Positions 10,953 to 21,433 of a DNA stretch of 64,000 nt are shown here, piece after piece (within the stretch, counting starts at the first letter, position 1; each line of letters begins with the position of its first letter). The notes beneath the pieces are model-generated. The model had not been told where the DNA came from. It worked only from the letters and a program-made list of their open reading frames with translations, and ran no database searches. The DNA is from Sweltsa coloradensis (lineage: Eukaryota > Arthropoda > Insecta > Plecoptera > Chloroperlidae). The translations under genes and the position numbers were made by a program. The DNA lies in the NCBI GenBank assembly GCA_024449915.1, contig JAMZAV010001276.1:327093-391092 (forward strand). The letters run 5' to 3'.

Positions 10953-11098
10953 CCTGCAAAAAAGGCTATTCTATAGGGTCGGTTGATTGAAGGTCTACGA
11001 TGATTGTTTCCTTGCCTGTAAAAAAAGTCATGCACTGGTCTTATCCTTGTTTTACGCTGGGCGCGGTTGGGAGGGGGAAGGTCTGGCAGTCTCTGCAC
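10953..11098 (-). CDS. Exon 2 of unidentified gene, intact copy
   Basis: Minus-strand 146 bp exon, acceptor GCTCCTTTTCAG and donor GCAGG|GTAG. It reads VQRLPDLPPPNRAQRKTRIR, then a PVHDFFYRQGNNHRRPSINR segment. It starts in phase 0, matching the phase-0 end of 12009-12163, and ends in phase 2, matching 10326-10482. The alternative frame that is open in copy 1 carries a TAA here. Basic and proline-rich; no recognised domain. Confidence 0.4.
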
Positions 11099-12008
11099 CT
11101 GAAAAGGAGCTGTTCGTAATCTAGGCGTTGCAGAGTGGGATTTATAGTTTAGGAACAAGACATACGTTCTCAAGAACAAGTGAAGAGCAATATTAATTGA
11201 TACCTAAATATTGATACCGGTAGATTGTAAAGAAACATATCTTTTGCTTGAAGCAAGCAGACATGTTCGAAGATACGTTAATAAATTGGACGGTTCCGGT
11301 TGGAAAGTAAAAAAATGGTTGTCAAAAATGCTTAACTTGAATTTAATTAAATAAAACGTTACTTTAAGAGTTTCATAAATCAACACTGACTGCCTGACGG
11401 GAGTAGTTTACGAACAGATCCACCGCGGAGCTTAGAAGGTTTGGACGGGGGGAACACACCTCCAAGGTTGCCACACTTCCCAGAAAGGTTGACGAACTGT
11501 AAGAGGAACAATCCGCTTCATAGACACAATGGCAACGTTGTACCATTATCTGTGGATGTTATGTGTTATGGAGGCTATATGGAGGGAAATATTTATTTTG
11601 TAGCCATAGCCTATAGCCCAAATTCAAAGGGACATTCTTCGATATTTTAGGATTAAATTAAATAAAATAGTACAAAAATAGAATTAGAAAATATAAAGCT
11701 TGAAATAAAAAGAGAGGCTATTTTTATCTTTAAATATTTAGGTTGAAAAACTAGTTTGAAGTTTGGAAATATATTTAGTATAAAAAATTAAAAATATAGG
11801 TCATATACTTATAAAAATAAATTAAATATTAGTATGAAAATGTTTTAAAATTAATTAGGTATATAAAACATTAAAAGGGAGTTGTAAGTGTTGCCAGTGT
11901 TGGCCAAGTGGTGTGAACTAGTTGTGTGGTATGGAGTGTCTGACAAGAATCAGTTTGTTCCTCCGGTCCGACAACGATCGTCGTCCTCCTACCGCAACCT
12001 CGAACCAC

Positions 12009-12163
12009 CATAACCATCAGCTGCGTAACACGTTCCCGCCATCTTGGGTCCGGGCTGCGTCTTGACGGTGTATCGACGAGTGGTTTCCATGTTGATTGTT
12101 GGAACATCAAACTTGGCGGAAGTCGAGTTTTGATGGGGAATATCTTGATTTCCAGATGGAATT
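12009..12163 (-). CDS. Exon 1 (first visible) of unidentified gene, intact copy
   Basis: Minus-strand 155 bp exon with acceptor CCTTGTTTCAG and a possible donor ATG|GTGGTT. It encodes FHLEIKIFPIKTRLPPSLMF, then STWKPLVDTPSRRSPDPRW. It starts mid-codon, so at least one exon lies upstream. The sequence stays open beyond the donor in this copy, so the exact 3' end is uncertain. Homologous to 5060-5204 (frameshifted) and, more distantly, 6544-6727. Confidence 0.45.
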
Positions 12164-12239
12164 CTGAAACAAGGAATTGAAGATGTTGTAGTTTATAAAG
12201 TTTATCTATGTTTCGTTGGACAACACACATTATTTACAA

Positions 12240-12530
12240 AAATCACTCGTAATATCTCCGCTGCTTCTCTGCAGCCATTAAGTCGATTGCAAGTTGAGCG
12301 CAGAATAAGCAATGCACTGCTAATGCATTGTTGTTGTATCCTATTATTGCTATTCCAAATATTTACTTAAAAATGTAGTTCAATGTTGTGTCTGCATCTA
12401 TGTACCGGTACCTAATTAGATTTATTTAGTTGTCCTCTTTTGTAAATCAGTTTTTATAACTGAATAGGATAGACGTTTAATAAATAAATAAATAAATAAA
12501 TAAATAAAAATAAATAAATAAATAAACATG
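12240..12530 (+). mobile_element. Retroelement 3' end with (AAATA)n tail, plus orientation
   Basis: The segment ends TTTATTTAGTTGTCCTC, then GATAGACGTTTAATAAATAAAT and a simple AAAT tail. The reverse complement of the same 3' sequence is at 13805-14110 and 24612-24850, and in shorter form at 35930-36005. The common tail and truncated 5' ends suit a LINE or LINE-mobilised element. No coding part is visible. Confidence 0.6.
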
Positions 12531-12537
12531 AAAACTC

Positions 12538-12735
12538 ATGATGATTTTTGTTGCTGAACATCTCTATTGGGCCCAACCGCTTAATGCACGAAGGCTGTTC
12601 GAGACGATGATGAACGATTATAAAAACCACTCCTTTTGCGGGATTCGAACCAACACCCTCATACGCTTCGGACAAGCTCCCTACTCGTATGTGCCACCGC
12701 GGACGGACAGGAAAACCCATGTCGTGTAGGAAACT
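12538..12735 (-). repeat. tRNA-derived SINE, family 2
   Basis: The minus strand contains a tRNA-like head with the B-box GGTTCGAATCCCGC (complement at 12636-12650) and an upstream A-box-like stretch (GTGGCACATACGAG). It lies directly beside the (AAATA)n tail at 12475-12530. Open frames on both strands here are SINE translations. Confidence 0.65.
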
Positions 12736-12912
12736 GCAAACATTGTTATTCAACGAGGCGCCGCATATTGGACCCAGGGCCGGTGAGCTAGTCTCCGTAT
12801 TCAATAACGTGTAGGGGCCCAAGTCCACAAACACATTAGTCCCTGCCCCACCCAGACCTTTGTTTTAATATGGGGCTGGCTTTACAGGTGCACACAACAT
12901 AACTGTGTTTAA
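12736..12912. other. SINE flank, nothing further seen
   Basis: Sequence between the SINE head and the next inverted-repeat element. The GC-rich part up to about 12860 probably belongs to the SINE body. Confidence 0.3.
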
Positions 12913-13050
12913 TATTTAATACAATCCAGAAGTTAAAAAATCCATCTCGATCGGTGTTAACCTAGGTCTTCCACATTCCAGGTAGGCGCCTTAGCCAACT
13001 ATTTCTACCACCGAGATGGTAACTATTTATTATTTAACTTCTGAATTGTA
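12913..13050 (-). mobile_element. Inverted-repeat element with tRNA-like core, core reversed
   Basis: The outer inverted repeats are ATATTTAATACAATCCAGAA (left) and TTCTGAATTGTATTAAATAT (right). The core is the reverse complement of the tRNA-like core at 13264-13336, with a damaged T-loop. The right flank (AATTCCACCTACGGGAGTG) matches the right flank of the second copy in direct orientation, so the core appears flipped between the repeats. Confidence 0.6.
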
Positions 13051-13244
13051 TTAAATATCAACAATTCCACCTACGGGAGTGTTTCCCGACTAATTAAATC
13101 GAGTAATAAACCCTTGCTCATACCTGCATGAGGTAATGACTTTATAAAATATAATGTTTGTTTGGCAACAAAGTTGAAAGGCAACAGATATTCGTTGCAG
13201 TACTGTTCCATCCATCCATTCAGATCTATAATGCAACTTCAATT

Positions 13245-13360
13245 CAGAAGTTAAATAGTTACCATCTCGGTGGTCTAGTTGGCTAAGGCGTCTACCTGGA
13301 TTGTGGGACACTCGGGTTCGAATCCCGATCGAGATGAATTTATAGCTTCTGAATTGTATT
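13245..13360 (+). mobile_element. Inverted-repeat element with tRNA-like core
   Basis: TTCAGAAGTTAA on the left and GCTTCTGAATTG on the right flank a tRNA-like core. It shares its right flank with the element at 12913-13050 but has the core in the opposite orientation. Confidence 0.6.
13264..13336 (+). tRNA. tRNA-like cloverleaf, anticodon position GGA
   Basis: The 73 nt fold fully. The acceptor is ATCTCGG/TCGAGAT (one G-T), the D arm is GTCT/AGGC with G18 G19, and the anticodon stem is TCTAC/GTGGG with T33. The T arm is TCGGG/CCCGA with TTCGAAT, and the discriminator is G. The anticodon would be GGA (serine), but the variable loop is only 4 nt, whereas serine tRNAs have a long arm, and position 37 is T. 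With the transposon-like flanks, a SINE or transposon core is more likely than a working tRNA. Confidence 0.4.
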
Positions 13361-13804
13361 AAATATAAAAAATTCCACCTACGAGTGTTTCCCGGCGAGA
13401 AATAACTGTGTTGTCAAATAAAAATAAACTTAAATTCTCACAACCAGTTTTTTAGAGTGTGCTTATAATTAGGTATAGTTTGATGACCAGACCCTATTAA
13501 CATGGGGGCTCATACATTACATTACCGGTACTGATCAAGTTTAATTGCATAAACAGTTGAACTCTAGGTTGGGTCATCATACGTGGCAGCAAGACTCTGT
13601 GCGACGCATCAAATACCTATGTGGAATAAGTACTAACCTACACATTTTTTATTTGTATAAAAAAATATTAAACCCATTTGGAAATTTTGTTAAGGATTAA
13701 AAAAGATTGAACTCAACAAAGAGAGATAGGAACACATTTGAATTCTTAGTCCTATAACCTTTGCAGCTACAGCGAGAGGCAATATGTTACCTCTCGGCAA
13801 CAAC

Positions 13805-14110
13805 ACACTATCCACTTCAACTTGTTTTATTTATTTTATTTATTTATTTAACGTTTATCCTATTTAGTTAAAAAACTGTTTTACAAAGGAGGACAACTAA
13901 ATAAATCTAATTACATAAATGCAGACACAACAATGAACTACAGTCAGTAAAAATTTGAAATAGTAATCTAATATTACAACAACAATGTAGCTACTATTTA
14001 TAACACAATAACTTTGGTAACAAATTCAAAAAGGAAATTAAATGAAATTAATTAATGAACCAAAATATGAAAAGGGGGAAAAAAAGGAAAATAAAACGAG
14101 AAAGATAGAA
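13805..14110 (-). mobile_element. Retroelement 3' end, minus orientation
   Basis: Starts with (TTTA)n at 13824-13850, then the reverse complement of the 3' sequence seen at 12240-12530 (ATCCTATTTAGTT, CAAAGGAGGACAACTAAATA). It continues into TTCAAAAAGGAAATTAAATG and an A/G-rich stretch, also shared with 24612-24850 and 26040-26150. Confidence 0.6.
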
Positions 14111-15468
14111 AGAAAGGGGAAAAAATACCCTAACTATACTCTAATAAAAAATACCCTAATACCTCTGACCAAAGCATACCGGTTCTACTAGTATTAATTT
14201 ATCTACGTATCGTACGTATTTACTAAAATAATGTAGGATGGCCCTCAGTCACAGATCACTGTGACTGTAGACCACACCATTATATATTTATTGAGGGCAT
14301 GGGTAGACATATATCCGTAAATCCTGCTTAAAAAGTTAAAATTAATATAAAATCAAAAAGTAATAAAGTCAATAACCCCACAACATCACTTCACATAAAC
14401 CTTGTATCTAAAGAAGTCCTGGAGACTGACAAAATATTACACAGTTGGGAAGGCTTGTGCGGTGGTGAGTAATTTTATCACAACATATAATTCAATATAA
14501 GTAAATTTGTATTATTACAGAATAAATGTGTCACTACTGTGCGGTGTGTCGCGCATGTTAAATGTCGCAGGTCATGCAATGGTAGAGGTGACGGGTCAAT
14601 AAACAAATTTGGTAGAAGAGAAGAATCACTCGGCATAATTCCACACACCTCACGCATTGCGCGATACTCTAACCCAGCGTTTCCCAAACTGTGGGTCGCA
14701 AGCTTGTTATTGGTGGGTGGGGGAAAAGTTTTGAAAATCCAAAAATGTTTTCATCAATTAAATCATGAAAAAAATATAAAAATAGTAATTCTGGCTATGT
14801 ATGGCAGAGTGTTGTGATTCGAATGCGTTAAGGTAAGAAGGCCGCGAGAAATTTTTTAGAGACATATTTTTTTTCCTCCTAATATTGTTTGAAAGCAATA
14901 CTATTTAACAACAGTTATATGATCAAATCACCTGAAACACGTCTAAATAAATTATTTAATATTGCACGCATAGAGGAATTACATTACATTATGACAATTA
15001 CATTACCCGTCTGCTATGCAGACTTATGGGTTTTTTGTTGTATGCTTGAAATAAATAAAAAATAAAATAAATAAATGAATGAAACAAAATACAAATGCAA
15101 TATGGCATTGTTTGGTTTTGGTCTGTTTTGTCATTCTTCAAACTTCATTATAATAATGCTCTTGAATTTCCCGGTATTTTTATTTGCCTAGGGAATATTT
15201 TCAAAGGTTTTCGTCAGGTCTGTGTCTGTATATTTGTTGGCATTGTTGGCTATACTGCTAAGCAATTTGTCTGTTGTCAGTTGTCAGTGGTTGGACTTGC
15301 ATTGTTTTGGTAGGCCTATTATGAATAAAGTTTGCATAAATGTTTGTGTGAACAAAACGTGTAAACTTACATTATTATGTTTCATAAATGTCCAGGGAAC
15401 ATAGACTAAACTTCTTTATTTACCGTAACAGTTGTATCAACATGGAATCATAACCTAGTATTCAGGGA
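14111..15468. other. Repeat-derived sequence, no gene seen
   Basis: At 14679 the sequence CAGCGTTTCCCAAACTG is a typical hAT (Charlie-like) left end with no matching right end found. Near 15004-15070, CCGTCTGCTATGCAGACTT followed by AAATAAATAAA looks like a LINE 3' end. The rest is AT-rich with short, unconserved open frames. Confidence 0.4.
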
Positions 15469-15694
15469 ACTTCTTCAGTTGGTATGGACCGGTTTTACAA
15501 AACTACTTGCGTTAGGTTAGCCGAACTTTCCGCTGGCTACAGTGCGCCGCGCTAGTTCTAGGATATAATCGATAAGAGCGCACCCGAAATCCTTTTCGTT
15601 ACAAAACTACTTACCGGTAGGCCTAGTTGTTTTTCAGTGTTTTTATTGAAAAAATAACAGTTTTAAAAAACCGGTCCATACCAACCGAAGAAGT
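15469..15694. mobile_element. Short TIR element (MITE-like)
   Basis: 28 bp inverted ends beginning ACTTCTTCAGTTGGTATGG and ending CCATACCAACCGAAGAAGT enclose about 170 bp. The interior includes one arm (15543-15600) of a second inverted repeat whose partner is at 16248-16305. Confidence 0.6.
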
Positions 15695-15892
15695 ACCGTA
15701 TTCAGCACTAGGGTACACTAGGCTAGGCCTAGGAGGCTTAGGCTAACTCCAAATTCACTTGTACTTGTTAGGTAAAAATGATGAACTTAGGGTAGCCTAG
15801 GCCTAGGACTAGCGAAAATTCAGGTAATGGAACACTACCCCCTAGGCCCTACCAGGGCAGCTCATTTGCATAGTAAATTTTTGTAACGCTGA

Positions 15893-16627
15893 GGCTATTC
15901 GACCGTAGCTACGGGAAAATTACGTTTCTCAATTAGCACCGAAGGTACTCGAACTGTGGATACGGAAAAATTAGGCCTGCTAATTTAACCGTAGGAACGG
16001 GAAGTAAATTACGTTAATTCAATAATAACCACTCTGAAAATATACGAATTATGTTATAATTAATAAAGATTGAACACAAACACTAGGTACCATTTCACTG
16101 TTGCCGGCGCGCCATGTTTATTATGACATTACTTAGTAGGCCTACCCAAGGATACTAATATATTTACGTTGGCCTACCAACCTTTTCAATAAAATACTCT
16201 ACTTACCAAACCTTTAACGTTGCTATTTTAAATCTTAACTCGTTTTTAACGGAAAGGATTTCGGGTGCGCTCTTATCGATTGTATCCTAGAACTAGCGCG
16301 GCGCAGCACTTTTTAAACGCTTTTATCATCTAGAATTGTGTTTGCGACGGGGCCGAATGTGGTGAAATCATTTGCAGAAAAAACATGGACCCAAATAGAA
16401 TGGTAAAAAAAAAAACGACCAAACGAAAATTTGAACCGCCGACCTCTCGCATAGAATTCGGACGCGCTACCACTCTGCCACAATGCACTGTGATATTTGA
16501 AGCTATTGGCCTAGTTAGGTGGTATCCCGCGGACGATTCGGATACCTTTGATTATTTCCGCTGATCTTCGTTCATGCTACGGACGAATTGAGAATCGTAA
16601 TTTTCCCGTAGCTACGGTTAAATAGCC
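15893..16627. mobile_element. TIR element with ~40 bp ends and tRNA-like insert
   Basis: Inverted ends GGCTATTCGACCGTAGCTAC and GTAGCTACGGTTAAATAGCC continue inwards to TTCTCAATT. The interior carries AAATTACG blocks at both sides and a tRNA-like segment on the minus strand at about 16411-16485 (GAGTGGTAGCGCG and GGCGGTTCAAATTT). No transposase. Confidence 0.65.
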
Positions 16628-17085
16628 ATTTCCTTTTTGTAATCCTCTCAATAAATTGGCTGAGTGCTGTTATAAGTGTGTAGGACCTAGGCCTAGACTC
16701 AAGTTCGACTCAAGTTCGAAAATTTTTCGTTCAAAAGCTTGAGTTTGGCTCGAAAGTCAAAAACCCAGGTTCGCCCACCCCATCTTGAACCTGTCACCCT
16801 CAATCGGGATCGACGTAGTGATTTCAGCATTGCACACGGAAGACCGGCATATCACCCACTGGCCCTGGCCATGTCACGAAGAACGTAATGACACATGGAA
16901 ATAATAGCGATTTCAGAATTATCGATATATCCTAACCTAGGCCTACTTCAAAATGACTAAATCGTATCACGATATTGCCTTGTCTCCTCGCGATACAACT
17001 AGTGCGTTGTTTTTTCACCTTCCTGCCGCCAGCTCGAGGAATTTTTTTTAAAAGCGCATCCGAAACTAGTTACGTCAATATTATG

Positions 17086-17865
17086 TATGAGGTTTTACAG
17101 CTTCCTTGTGGGGGTTAGAGGTAACACACGAATCGCGTTGGTTTCTTGTCGTCAAGACCGGCCGTCTACATAGCTACTTACGTTTTCTAAAGTTGGCATT
17201 ACGTCAATATTGTGTATAGGTGGAACCAGATAAGCTGTCGCTCGCCGAGGGATCGCAGCACTGTCGTCCACGCACTATGGCCACAGGATCGCAAAAGTAA
17301 TAATAGAACGTCTCTAAACTGCTTTCGGAGAAAAACACGACTATTTTAAAGCCAAGGCCTGCCCAATATCCTAAAAATAAAGTATTTATGAAGTGTACGA
17401 ATAAAATCAAGACATTTTGATGCTCCTAAACATTGACATCACATCTGGCGAGTTTGGCATTATAAACAGCTGGAACTTTGGACACACCATTACCAACAAG
17501 GCAAGAAACACTTTCGAAATCGTGATTACTTAAAATCATTATTTCGCTAAAATACTGACTCTGTGGGACGAACTACTTTATTCACAGCTTATAAAATGTT
17601 GATTTATGTGATAACATATCACGATAACATGACCAAATACGGTAGGCCCTACCTTATGCCAGTTGTGTGTAAATTGTCAACGTTGGCGTCCGTGCTCTCG
17701 CTTGACCTTGACGCCCGCCAGCTTATCTGGTCCCACCTATATGAGGTTTTACAGCTTCCTTGTAGGGGGATAGAGGTAGCCCCAACACACGAATCGCGTT
17801 GGTTTCTTGTCGTCAAGACCGGCCGTCTACATAGCTACTTACGTTTTCTAATGTTGGCATTAAAC
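17086..17865. repeat. Direct repeat flanking a TIR element
   Basis: A ~120 bp block (ATGAGGTTTTACAGCTTCC ... CTTACGTTTTCTAA) occurs at 17086-17206 and again at 17740-17862. Between them, 17215-17740 is bounded by inverted ends TATAGGTGGAACCAGATAAG and CTTATCTGGTCCCACCTATA, so a TIR element probably lies inside a duplicated target region. Open frames here are short and not conserved between the repeats. Confidence 0.55.
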
Positions 17866-17994
17866 ACAAAAAGTTAGCCGGAAATCGGTGCTCTAGGCCC
17901 AGATTAGCTATGTAAGTTTTTCCGTCATTTATCATAAGAAAAAAGTATTGCTTTACGATCCCATGATTTCAATTGACTTTGTACATAGGCCTAC

Positions 17995-18143
17995 CTTCAA
18001 ACGGCTGCTCCTCTCCGCTGCTCTTGGTTTGGTGTCATTGAGCATTGCGTAACTTGCGTTGTGTTGATGAGCAAGTGATGGCTGGATCGACAGAGAAGTC
18101 GCAGTTTTATTTGAGACTGACCTCGACTTGGCAGGCATATTTT
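17995..18143 (-). CDS. Candidate internal exon of unidentified minus-strand gene
   Basis: 149 bp between acceptor CTTTGTTTTCAG and donor TTGAAG|GTAGGCC. Two bases complete the codon left by 21276-21417, then 49 codons follow: NMPAKSRSVSNKTATSLSIQ, then PSLAHQHNASYAMLNDTKPR and RSSRLK, ending in phase 0. Serine-, lysine- and arginine-rich, probably disordered. A decayed relative of this exon is at 21014-21160. Function unknown. Confidence 0.5.
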
Positions 18144-18539
18144 CTGAAAACAAAGAAACATTTATAGCCACGGTTGTCAATGCTACACCTACGGTACTTG
18201 ACATTGATGCCATTTTCAAACAAAATTGAAACACTGATATTGTTGATTTAAATTTTGAATTTAAAAAAATTATAAATAGGTTGACGGGGGGGAAAATCAC
18301 TCACTGCCCCATATCTGAACCAAGCAGCATCATCAATGTGTAGGCCTAGGCCAAAGTTAACGGAATACGCTCAAATAGGTACTAGGCACCCTACATGAAT
18401 CATTACTACCAGTACCTAGGAAAAACACGCGGCTGGGTCAAAGACATGTTCTTTTCTTGGACCGTTAATCCATAATACCCTACCTGAAAAATGTTTTGCT
18501 ACTTCTTAGCCTTTACTTTTTTTAAATAACGTAGACCTT

Positions 18540-18990
18540 GGGTCCTTAACCTATTCCATCGGATGTCGAGTTTCAAGACATCACCAGGCCCAGTCCATCA
18601 CGCCACCATTTGCCCGAACCAGTGCCTACATAAGTGGGTTTTACTGTCGAGCTGTCAAAATTTGGAACTATTCACAACCCGATGAAATACAAGATCTTGC
18701 TATGTCTGCTTTCAAGAGAGCTATTAACTCGACTTCATTATGATTACCTAAATTAATTTGATCTGATTTTGATGTCGTGAATTGATTGTTAAGGTTTTGT
18801 TAATTTGTCTTCTACGTTTGTCTCTTTTATGTTTCTAGGTTCTATGTTTTATAAGTGCTTGTTTACTCTCCCAATTTGTTGTATAGAGGCTGGCAGACAC
18901 TTTGTGCTTGGGGGCATACTGCCCTTTTCTGCCAACCTTCCTACTAAGCCTTATAGTTGAAAATAGGCCTAGATAATAAAAATAAAAATA
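18540..18990 (+). pseudogene. LINE remnant: reverse transcriptase C-terminus and 3' UTR
   Basis: The plus strand encodes a decayed ISGFYCRAVKIWN stretch followed by DLAMSAFKRAI, the usual C-terminal signature of jockey/CR1-type LINE polymerases (a W-N-S-L-P block, then FK-R). Stop codons follow, then a 3' UTR with CTGGCAGACACTTTGTGC and an AATAAAAATAAAAATAAAAT tail. Only the 3' end is present. Confidence 0.6.
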
Positions 18991-19013
18991 AAATACCTGT
19001 TGGATTTATAAAT

Positions 19014-20195
19014 AAATAAATATGTAGCCCTACGGTATTTAGAGTCTACCCACTCAGTCACATAACTGATTTTCAGTGGGGGACAGTAAACCAAAGTGTT
19101 AAAGCCAGCTCTGCAGGCCCCGCCCAGGGCTCAAAAAATTCATCAAATGTCACATGCCCAGCTGGGCATGTTGGATATAATTTTACATGCCCAGACAGAA
19201 AACTTACATGCCATTTTTTAAAAATAATTGTTGTAAAATAGGCTATCAGGACATAGGCCCAAGTGAAATCCTGCTAAAACGTTCCCTTCATAGGCGTATC
19301 CCTGCCCAACACATCTGAATTTTTTTTACACTGTTTTTTATTTGTATAGGCTACTATGTTAACCAGTAGGGCCTATAAAACTTCCTGTCTAAAACGATCC
19401 TATCTAATACGTCATCCCCGCCGATTACGTAGCCTACAAAAATCAATTTAAAGTGTACCTCTACCCTTGAGATACATTTTCTTCCATCCGCGCTCTTGCT
19501 GTGGATATGTTTTTACCAGCCGCGCTCGCTCGTTTGTATCAGCCTTACGTCCGTCCGCCCGCCTACGAGTGCGAGAGAGAGAAAGAGAGCAATATCATGC
19601 GCGAACAAGGTGCACGCTCGATCCAACTCAGCTGAATGGCGAATAGCCTACATGATTGTGGGATAAGAATTTGCGATGCATACATATTATATTTCAGCAG
19701 ATTACGAAATCTGTAATCACGAGTGACGCATAGGACCTGTTACTGGACAAATCTTTTTCCCAGGCTTATCTTGCGACGAGAGCTAAGAGCGAGCAAAAGT
19801 GAGAGATTTTCGTGCCCAACCACTTTTTTACATGCCCTGGACTGTAGTATTTTATTAGCCCTGCCGCGACGCAATCAATGAGTGAACGATAACCAACCAA
19901 AGATCGATCTTTTTAATAGGAAATATAGCAATCAGTGGTATGGACAGTGCAAACACCCACGGATCAACGCCAGAATCAACAAGGCCGATTCAGAAGAACT
20001 TTAAATTTATTATGTGCCTCGTTGCTAGGACGGCTCCAAAGTCACCGTTTACAAATTCCTGAGCCAAGAACTGATGGACTTAAGTCCAAATCAGAAGTTA
20101 AAAAACTTCTGACTTTTGCGGGAATCAAACCCTGGACCTTCTGTAGCCTATTGGAAGCAGGTAGGCTAACCACAAGACCAACGAGCCACACATTT
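19014..20195 (-). repeat. tRNA-derived SINE, family 1, interrupted by hAT
   Basis: The SINE tail side (GATTTTCAGTGGGGGACAG at about 19069) and the head (B-box complement near 20122-20135) match 36180-36610, but 739 bp of foreign DNA (19125-19863) splits it. Rejoined, the flanks recreate the SINE body around the GGCCCCG...GCAATC position. Confidence 0.75.
19125..19863. mobile_element. hAT-like element nested in a SINE
   Basis: Ends are CAGGGCTCAAAAAATTC and its approximate complement TTTTATTAGCCCTG. ACATGCCC motifs repeat near both ends. The target duplication is ambiguous because the site is C-rich (CCCCGCC / CCGCG). The interior has purine-rich GAGAGAGAGA runs and no transposase. Confidence 0.6.
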
Positions 20196-20229
20196 AACAA
20201 TAATCATAATGCCCAAGCAGTTCTAGCCT

Positions 20230-20880
20230 GTTACCTACTTGTTACTTAAATCTTCTTAAGTCTAGTTCTTTAATTTAGTTTAGTTTTAAGTTTCTAGCTT
20301 TAGGTGGGCTACCTGGATCCAGGTCACAAAAACCAAATCATTTTTTTTCATATTTATAAATAATGCTTCCTTGCACATTTTGTATTGTATTATAGGCCTA
20401 CTTGGCTACTATTAATTTAAACTATAACTTTGCCAACATTTTGTGATTATCAATGCATTTAATATGTCTTGTAACTGCCCACCCACAAGCACTGTGCTTA
20501 TGTGGGCTTCTATTGATGGTGCTCTTTTTTGTGTAAAAAAACTATTAATCATCAAACTTTAAATTTATTTTCTACTTTGTCATCTTTAGGCCTAGAAATA
20601 ATTATATTTCTCTCAATTATTACTGTCTGTTTATTTAACAATCATTGTTGTGGAAGTCAATTCATGTATTTTTCTTGGGAATAAACATTTTTTCTGAATC
20701 TGTCAAAAGTGTCAACTTAACTTTACAAATCGGCTGGTAACATCCTACTCATCCACAATAACTAAATGGACTTCACAGAAGCAACTGTTAATATTATTAA
20801 CATTTTTATGATTTTTTATTTTTTTTAAATCCAATACCAGAAACTTTTAGCCTACATGTACATTGTCCTCTGCAGAGCGG
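20230..20880. other. Probable LINE 3' UTR-like sequence
   Basis: A hairpin GCCCACCCACAAGCAC...GTGCTTATGTGGGC at about 20479-20510 followed by AT-rich DNA resembles LINE 3' ends. No coding exon found. Confidence 0.35.
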
Positions 20881-21013
20881 CTAAGAGTGAACTAAAAGAG
20901 CAAGATCGTTTCCTATCGGAGGCACACTTTGGCAAACTTGCTTCACCCGCTTTGCCAACAGCACTATCCAGCTACAGTACGTTAGGCAAAACTTGATACT
21001 ACATAGTACATAC

Positions 21014-21160
21014 CTCGAAAGGCACCTGCTCCCCTCGATGGAACCAGTGTGGGCGTTGTGTTGTCTTGTGATGATAGCAAGAGATCGGCTGTACCGTAGG
21101 GAGGGCTGAGAAGTCACTGAGTTTCATTTGAGACAGCCCTCAGACTTAGCATGCACATTT
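21014..21160 (-). pseudogene. Decayed duplicate of the 17995-18143 exon
   Basis: Keeps an acceptor (TTTCTTTTAG) and a donor (TTTCGAG|GTATGTAC) and aligns along its length with 17995-18143 (GCTAAGTCTGAGG...GTCTCAAATGAAACT...CATCACAAGACAACACAACGC, in pieces). All three frames contain early stops, so it cannot code. It lies in the intron between the two intact exons. Confidence 0.5.
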
Positions 21161-21275
21161 CTAAAAGAAAATAAACCTTTATTTAGAGCATATATTTATT
21201 TATAACATTTTAATTAATTTGACTTTGTAATAGACCATCTTATGTTTTGCAAAACTTGATAATATATAGGCCTAC

Positions 21276-21417
21276 CTAAAGGTGTGTGCTTCCCAATACC
21301 AGTGGGTCGTGGGTGACTAGCGGATGTGGATGGCTCATCGCAGGGCGGTAAATAACAAGAGTTTTCCATGGGGCACCCTCGTAGTGGTTTGTCAATGAGG
21401 CAGACCTCGCACATACC
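21276..21417 (-). CDS. Candidate cysteine-rich exon of unidentified gene
   Basis: 142 bp between acceptor CTTTGGTTTCAG and donor CCTTTAG|GTAGGCC. It encodes GMCEVCLIDKPLRGCPMENS, then CYLPPCDEPSTSASHPRPTG and IGKHTPL. The cysteine spacing (C-x2-C, then C, C and PPC) hints at a small zinc-binding or disulphide motif, but no family fits confidently. It ends in phase 1 and joins the AA start of 17995-18143 to give glutamate. The other two frames are poor. Confidence 0.5.
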
Positions 21418-21433
21418 CTGAAACCAAAGAAAG

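Larger units (their letters stand above)
8271..12190. repeat. Tandem segmental duplication, copy 2
   Basis: Second copy of 1225-5232, same orientation. Here all five minus-strand exon candidates are open and join in compatible phases (12009-12163, 10953-11098, 10326-10482, 9351-9466, 8377-8524), giving about 240 codons. Introns differ from copy 1 by frequent small changes. The outer borders do not coincide with transposon ends I can see. Confidence 0.9.

Noticed and set aside
12454..12834. 126-codon minus-strand frame
   Set aside because: Covers the SINE tRNA-like head and (AAATA)n tail; the residues are SINE translation.
19560..19600. GAGAGAGAAAGAGAG stretch as a regulatory GAGA element
   Set aside because: Lies inside a transposable element; simple purine-rich sequence without promoter context.
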